Origin: Rhynchonema sp. JSB1_4
Taxonomy: Eukaryota; Nematoda; Chromadorea; Monhysterida; Xyalidae
Assembly: GCA_030248065.1 (NCBI GenBank)
Contig: JASAMV010002482.1
Location: forward strand, 18,295-82,294
Direction of reading: 5' to 3'
DNA length: 64,000 nucleotides
How positions within the stretch are numbered: position 1 is the stretch's first letter; each line of letters begins with the position of its first letter. The notes below the pieces were generated by a model. The model saw only the letters and a program-made list of their open reading frames with translations, ran no database searches and was not told the origin of the DNA. The translations under genes were made by a program, and so were the position numbers. Positions 60,666-64,000 of this stretch are shown in pieces.

Positions 60666-61401
60666 CTGACAAGTGGAAAAAATTGTGCGCTGCGCGCGAC
60701 TAAAGCACTTTTCAACGTAAAAATTGCCCAAAAAAACTTCGAAACATGAAGAAACACGACCCCTGCACCAAAAGAAAAGCGAAAATGCCAACATGCGGGG
60801 GTGGGTTGCTGTTTAGGGCAGGGGTAAAGGCAACCAGCAGTGCTTTGCACTCTTCACCCTTCACTCTTTATCGGATTCGCACGCAAATCACGGGCCGCGA
60901 GACGTGGCTACAGTAACAGGTGTGTAAGTATTCAGGGTGATACGGTATGGTCTAAGAGTGCAACGCACGGCTGGTTTGCCTTTAGATACTAGCACGGGGC
61001 GGGGGGGTGCCAACTTGAGGGGGGCGGTGGGTATTTCTAGGGTAGGTGCCAAAGCCAAGGTGGGGCTGGGGGGTTTTTTGGTGTCCGTCTGGTACGAAAA
61101 GTGGGGGTGCCACTTTTTTCAACAAACCCACATCAATACCTTCAACATTCCGATAGAGAGACACTGATAATGAACCAGAACGCTAAAGAAATAATTGCAA
61201 GTTTGAAATTGACACGGATAATTGTTTCCTTTGCGAATCAGGCACCGATGTTTTCTTAAAGATTTCTATCTCCTCTAGTTCAACACACAAATGTTTTGGG
61301 AGTCAAAAGGGAATTTACGCACCGCGGTGGAGAGCGTGTTTTTATAAAATACATGCGTTTCTCTTTGTTTCATTTACGAAATACGTGGAACCGGAACATT
61401 A

Positions 61402-61767
61402 TTGGATCCGTACAAGGTACAAGTCAACTTCAAAATAAGTCGTCTCATGAGTTCGTGGTCGGACTATACGTTTTCTTTGTCGTTTATTCGTTCATGTTCA
61501 CATTTTTGTTTATTAATATACCCATGTTCATTTTTTAGGGTTTCTCCGGATCTTGTTAAAGGTCTTTGCGACAGCGTGCAGATAAAATTTGAATGTGCAG
61601 ATGATGATGACCTCAAACTGGCTATTAGATCGAATATCCGCTCTGCTGCTCGTACAGTACGGGTAAAGCAGATTTATGCCAAACGCTTGATGCTGAATAA
61701 TTGGTTTTTGCCAAAAAAAAATCTAACAAAAGTAAAACGCTTCCTTCTTTCGAATAGCAAGGAATAG
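61402..61767 (+). CDS. Unidentified open frame with coding-like C-terminal part
   Basis: An open frame of 121 codons. After an ATTTTTTAG acceptor-like site at about 61539, it reads SPDLVKGLCDSVQIKFECADDDD and then a basic stretch (RTVRVKQIYAKRL, KKNLTKVKRFLLSNSKE-stop). Codon content and charge pattern look protein-like, but I do not recognise the family. It may be a last exon of a + strand gene whose other exons are disrupted by the neighbouring insertions. Confidence 0.3.
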   Translation: MDPYKVQVNFKISRLMSSWSDYTFSLSFIRSCSHFCLLIYPCSFFRVSPDLVKGLCDSVQIKFECADDDDLKLAIRSNIRSAARTVRVKQIYAKRLMLNNWFLPKKNLTKVKRFLLSNSKE

Positions 61768-62195
61768 TGTTGAGGTAAATCTCAATGTGATGTCTGCAAA
61801 TGCATGCATATCAAACAGTCATCAGCATCTGTTGCTATTGTATACTGTAGGTATATGTGATTTGTTATTGTCTCCAATATCAGTCAACAAAGGGCCACAT
61901 TGTAAGTTAGAAAGTTTATTGCACATAAAAAACAGTAAATATCAACACAAGTCGGTTCATAACTTTGATATTGTATATGATGATCACTGCAGAAACCTTG
62001 GAGGTCATACGTGCAAAATCAAATGTTGGCTAACAGCACAGTAGAGGTAATTAAATTGATGTAAAGCTGCTTCACAACTCCTCGTATCGCAGAAATTTTA
62101 CGGAAAGAGAATAACCCGTCAGACAACAGACAAGCGCAAAAAAAACAGAAAAAACATGTGCCTACATTTGATACAAATGAACAATTCGTAATATA

Positions 62196-62469
62196 TTGGT
62201 CGCACAATGACCATATAAGAATTCATCAAATCAATCCTGATTTTCATGTTCAGTCACTCTTAACCACTGTGCTATTTGTGATTCTCACAAAACATTTTCA
62301 CCTGAAAATAATCCAGCAGATCAACCACGTTGCCGCAGGTCTGAAACATTCTCTTTACTACACGCTTTGTGTGCGATCATGCAACGTAACGTCATTGCCC
62401 CGTCACTTTCCCTCTTTACGATTCAGGAAAAAAATTTGACCAATTCTTATAAAGTCATTGTGCAACCAA
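62196..62469. repeat. Element B, TA-flanked MITE with TIRs (274 bp)
   Basis: Starts TTGGTCGCACAATGACCATA and ends GTCATTGTGCAACCAA; the ends are inverted copies over about 28 bp. TA precedes and follows it, as in Tc1/mariner-type insertions. Other copies are at 14424 (partial) and 59870-60040 (fragment). It ends 23 bp from the globin stop codon, so it is in or near the globin 3' UTR. Confidence 0.75.
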
Positions 62470-62492
62470 TACAGTATAGTTCCTAATTGGCA

Positions 62493-62765
62493 TCACAGTA
62501 CGTCCGACGCACGCATCTTGAATGTCCGATCGATCTGCGTGTAGAACCAGGAGAGCATGCGTTTCCAGCACGCCTTCACTTCATCTGGACAATCCCGTCT
62601 TTCATCCAAAGTTTGCATGAAGCAGTCGATAACGTGCGTCCACAGCCATGGCTCGAACACGACCGTCCGACGAAATTTGAGATGTCGCAAGCCGAGCTCT
62701 TGTGCCAAACGTTTGACGCTCTCTTCGCTGTCGATATTGTCCACCAGCGCGTCGTAGCTGAGAGT
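62493..62765 (-). CDS. Globin, last exon (partial gene)
   Basis: An acceptor GTTCCAG precedes the exon, which starts TLSYDALVDNIDSEESVKRL and ends KMRASDVL-stop. It covers the C-terminal half of a globin fold: the E/F region, LGLRHLKFR with the likely haem-binding F8 histidine, an EPWLWTHVIDCFMQTL helix, then DEVKACWKRMLSWFYTQIDRTFK as the H helix. This resembles intracellular nerve-type or nematode-type globins more than vertebrate haemoglobin. The N-terminal exons, with the haem-contacting CD Phe and E7 residue, were not found between 62770 and 64000, which is occupied by repeats; they may lie past the window. Confidence 0.72.
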   Translation of the reverse strand, partial: TLSYDALVDNIDSEESVKRLAQELGLRHLKFRRTVVFEPWLWTHVIDCFMQTLDERRDCPDEVKACWKRMLSWFYTQIDRTFKMRASDVL

Positions 62766-62919
62766 CTGGAACGAGAATGCGTTTGAATGAGGTTTCGAAT
62801 GTGATCTTTTTCTGCACAATTCACATTGCGAGATTAACGCGTGCCGAATCTTGTACGTGTATGCCCTCCGCAACCCGGCTGTGCATTTGTTCTGACGACA
62901 TTGGTGAATTAGGACATTG

Positions 62920-63144
62920 GGTGATATTTTCGAAACGGTGTAAGGGTCAGTTGGGTGTAAAGGTCGGTGGAAAGCTCGGTCGACAGCTCAGTGTGATAGA
63001 CGTCGGTGTAAACTTGAAACATTCCACGTTAATAACAGGCAATGTTTCACGTTTACACCGAGCTACGCCGACCGAGCTTTCGACCGAACTTTACGCCGAC
63101 CTTTACACCTAACTGACCTTTACACCGTTTCGAAAATACCACCC
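62920..63144. repeat. Short foldback element, GGGTG family (225 bp), ATT target duplication
   Basis: GGGTGATATTTTCGAAACGG to CCGTTTCGAAAATACCACCC, an almost perfect palindrome centred near 63035. ATT flanks both sides (62917-62919 and 63145-63147), a 3-bp duplication. It forms the outer part of the left arm of the larger inverted duplication described below. It lies upstream of the globin exon. Confidence 0.8.
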
Positions 63145-63611
63145 ATTGACGCTGAACGCTGGGTGCATTCGCACAAACGTCAAACACAATTATGTTTGAC
63201 CAAAGACTGTGTGTGTGTCCAATGAGAAGCGCTTCGAAAGGTTTGCGATGGTAGAGCAATGCACCCCGGCGGTTAGGCGGATGGGTCCGCGCTGAGCCCC
63301 AGTCGAAGAAAGCAACTTTTTGTTCGAGGATTTTGGAATACGCCACTATTCGCACTGACGCCGGCCTTCATGGTCCCCGCTGACAACCCGAACACAGAAA
63401 GGGGGGCATCTTCAAGCGGCATATTTTTCTGCAGGTTTGTGTTTGGTTGTTGTTCGACACGTTTTCATATTTGCGGATTGCGTGACACGTGTGCTTGCTT
63501 TTGGTTGCCCGTTTTGACATCATGCGTATGCAGACGGGCGGTGTATCAGGTCGTCGTCAGTGCGAATAGTAGGCGTACATTCCAAAATTGTTTGCGAACA
63601 AAAAGTTGCTT

Positions 63612-63690
63612 TCTTCGACTGGGGCTCGAACCCAACTCCTCCGCCTAACCAACGGGGGGCATTGCTCTACCAACGAAAGCTTTCGAAGCG
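63612..63690 (-). repeat. tRNA-like sequence in the inverted duplication
   Basis: Minus strand: TTGGTAGAGCAATG (A-box-like), then GTTGGGTTCGAGCCCCAGT, a well-formed T arm and B box. The ends GCTTTCG and CGAAGAAAGC pair only with a bulge, so it is probably tRNA-derived rather than a functional tRNA gene. The left-arm counterpart near 63240-63310 has a damaged B box. Confidence 0.45.
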
Positions 63691-64000
63691 CTTCTCATTG
63701 GACACACACACAGTCTTTGGTCAAACATAATTGTGTTTGACGTTTGTGCGAATGCACCCAGCGTTCAGCGTCAATGGGTGGTATTTTCGAAACGGTGTAA
63801 AGGTCAGTTAGGTGTAAAGGTCGGCGTAAAGTTCGGTCGAAAGCTCGGTCGGCGTAGCTCGGTGTAAACGTGAAACATTGCCTGTTATTAACGTGGAATG
63901 TTTCAAGTTTACACCGACGTCTATCACACTGAGCTGTCGACCGAGCTTTCCACCGACCTTTACACCCAACTGACCCTTACACCGTTTCGAAAATATCACC

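Larger units (their letters stand above)
58764..61277. mobile_element. Non-autonomous element with about 53-bp TIRs and 9-bp target duplication (2514 bp, MULE-like)
   Basis: Starts TAGAGGAGATAGAAATCTTT and ends with the inverse AAAGATTTCTATCTCCTCTA; the terminal repeats match over about 53 bp with one difference. The flanks are a perfect 9-bp direct duplication GTTCAACAC (58755-58763 and 61278-61286). Long TIRs with a 9-bp duplication are typical of Mutator-like elements, but no MULE transposase is present. The interior is a patchwork of other repeats (59094-59611, 59638-59863, 59870-60040, 60220-60665) plus a 128-codon frame at 58818-59204 of unknown meaning. Confidence 0.82.
58575..61469. 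mobile_element. Outer inverted-repeat element (about 370 bp before insertion), host of the 2.5-kb element
   Basis: 58575-58606 (GTACAGTCC..CTCATGAGACGACT) and 61438-61469 (AGTCGTCTCATGAG..GGACTATAC) are inverted copies with about five mismatches over 32 bp. Removing the inner insertion and one target copy leaves roughly 370 bp. I did not find a convincing target duplication outside it. It lies about 270 bp upstream of the importin alpha start codon. Confidence 0.5.
62920..64000. repeat. Large inverted duplication at the right end of the window
   Basis: 62920-63360 is repeated in inverse at about 63556-64000, including a whole foldback element in each arm. Private variants are shared by both arms (GTGTAAGGGTCAG against CTGACCCTTACAC, and a GACGTC where other copies have GACCTC), so the duplication is recent. 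The loop is about 195 nt. The right arm probably ends at or just past base 64000. Confidence 0.8.

Noticed and set aside
63612..63690. A functional tRNA gene on the minus strand
   Set aside because: The T arm and B box are good, but the acceptor stem has a bulge and the anticodon arm does not form clearly; it is inside a duplicated repeat.

Overview
The window is nuclear DNA of an animal, most likely an invertebrate. Every recognisable gene is split into short exons by GT-AG introns, and the set is animal-specific: a Cys-loop nicotinic-type receptor subunit, two class A GPCRs (one FMRFamide-receptor-like), a TECPR2 homologue, mitochondrial ribosomal protein mL38, an importin alpha and a globin. 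There are no bacterial operons, no CRISPR array and no confirmed tRNA or rRNA gene. I could not fix the phylum. All gene names come from recognising motifs by eye, and most exon edges are inferred from splice sites and reading phase.

Layout. 0-1.7 kb (+): last exons of an unidentified cysteine-rich, probably secreted protein. 2.5-4.6 kb (+): nicotinic receptor subunit without the paired cysteines of alpha subunits. 7.1-8.5 kb (+): orphan class A GPCR. 9.7-13.5 kb (-): FMRFamide-receptor-like GPCR. 13.5-26.2 kb: no recognised gene, rich in foldback repeats plus a GC-rich minisatellite. 26.2-40.8 kb (-): TECPR2 homologue in about 20 recognisable exons, from N-terminal beta-propeller to a C-terminal LIR-like tail. 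43.8-50.0 kb (-): mL38. 51.3-58.3 kb (-): importin alpha. 58.3-62.5 kb: nested transposons. 62.5-62.8 kb (-): last exon of a globin whose 5' exons are not visible.

The genes are unrelated in function (synaptic and peptide signalling, autophagy/secretory traffic, mitochondrial translation, nuclear import, oxygen binding), so this is ordinary gene-by-gene animal organisation, not a cluster. The striking content is mobile DNA: seven non-autonomous hAT-like elements with 8-bp target duplications (four stacked in importin alpha intron 1), a 2.5-kb element with about 53-bp terminal repeats and a perfect 9-bp duplication that splits an open frame inside an older inverted-repeat element, several foldback families, and a large inverted duplication at the right end. 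No transposase gene was recognised, so all appear to be mobilised in trans or dead.
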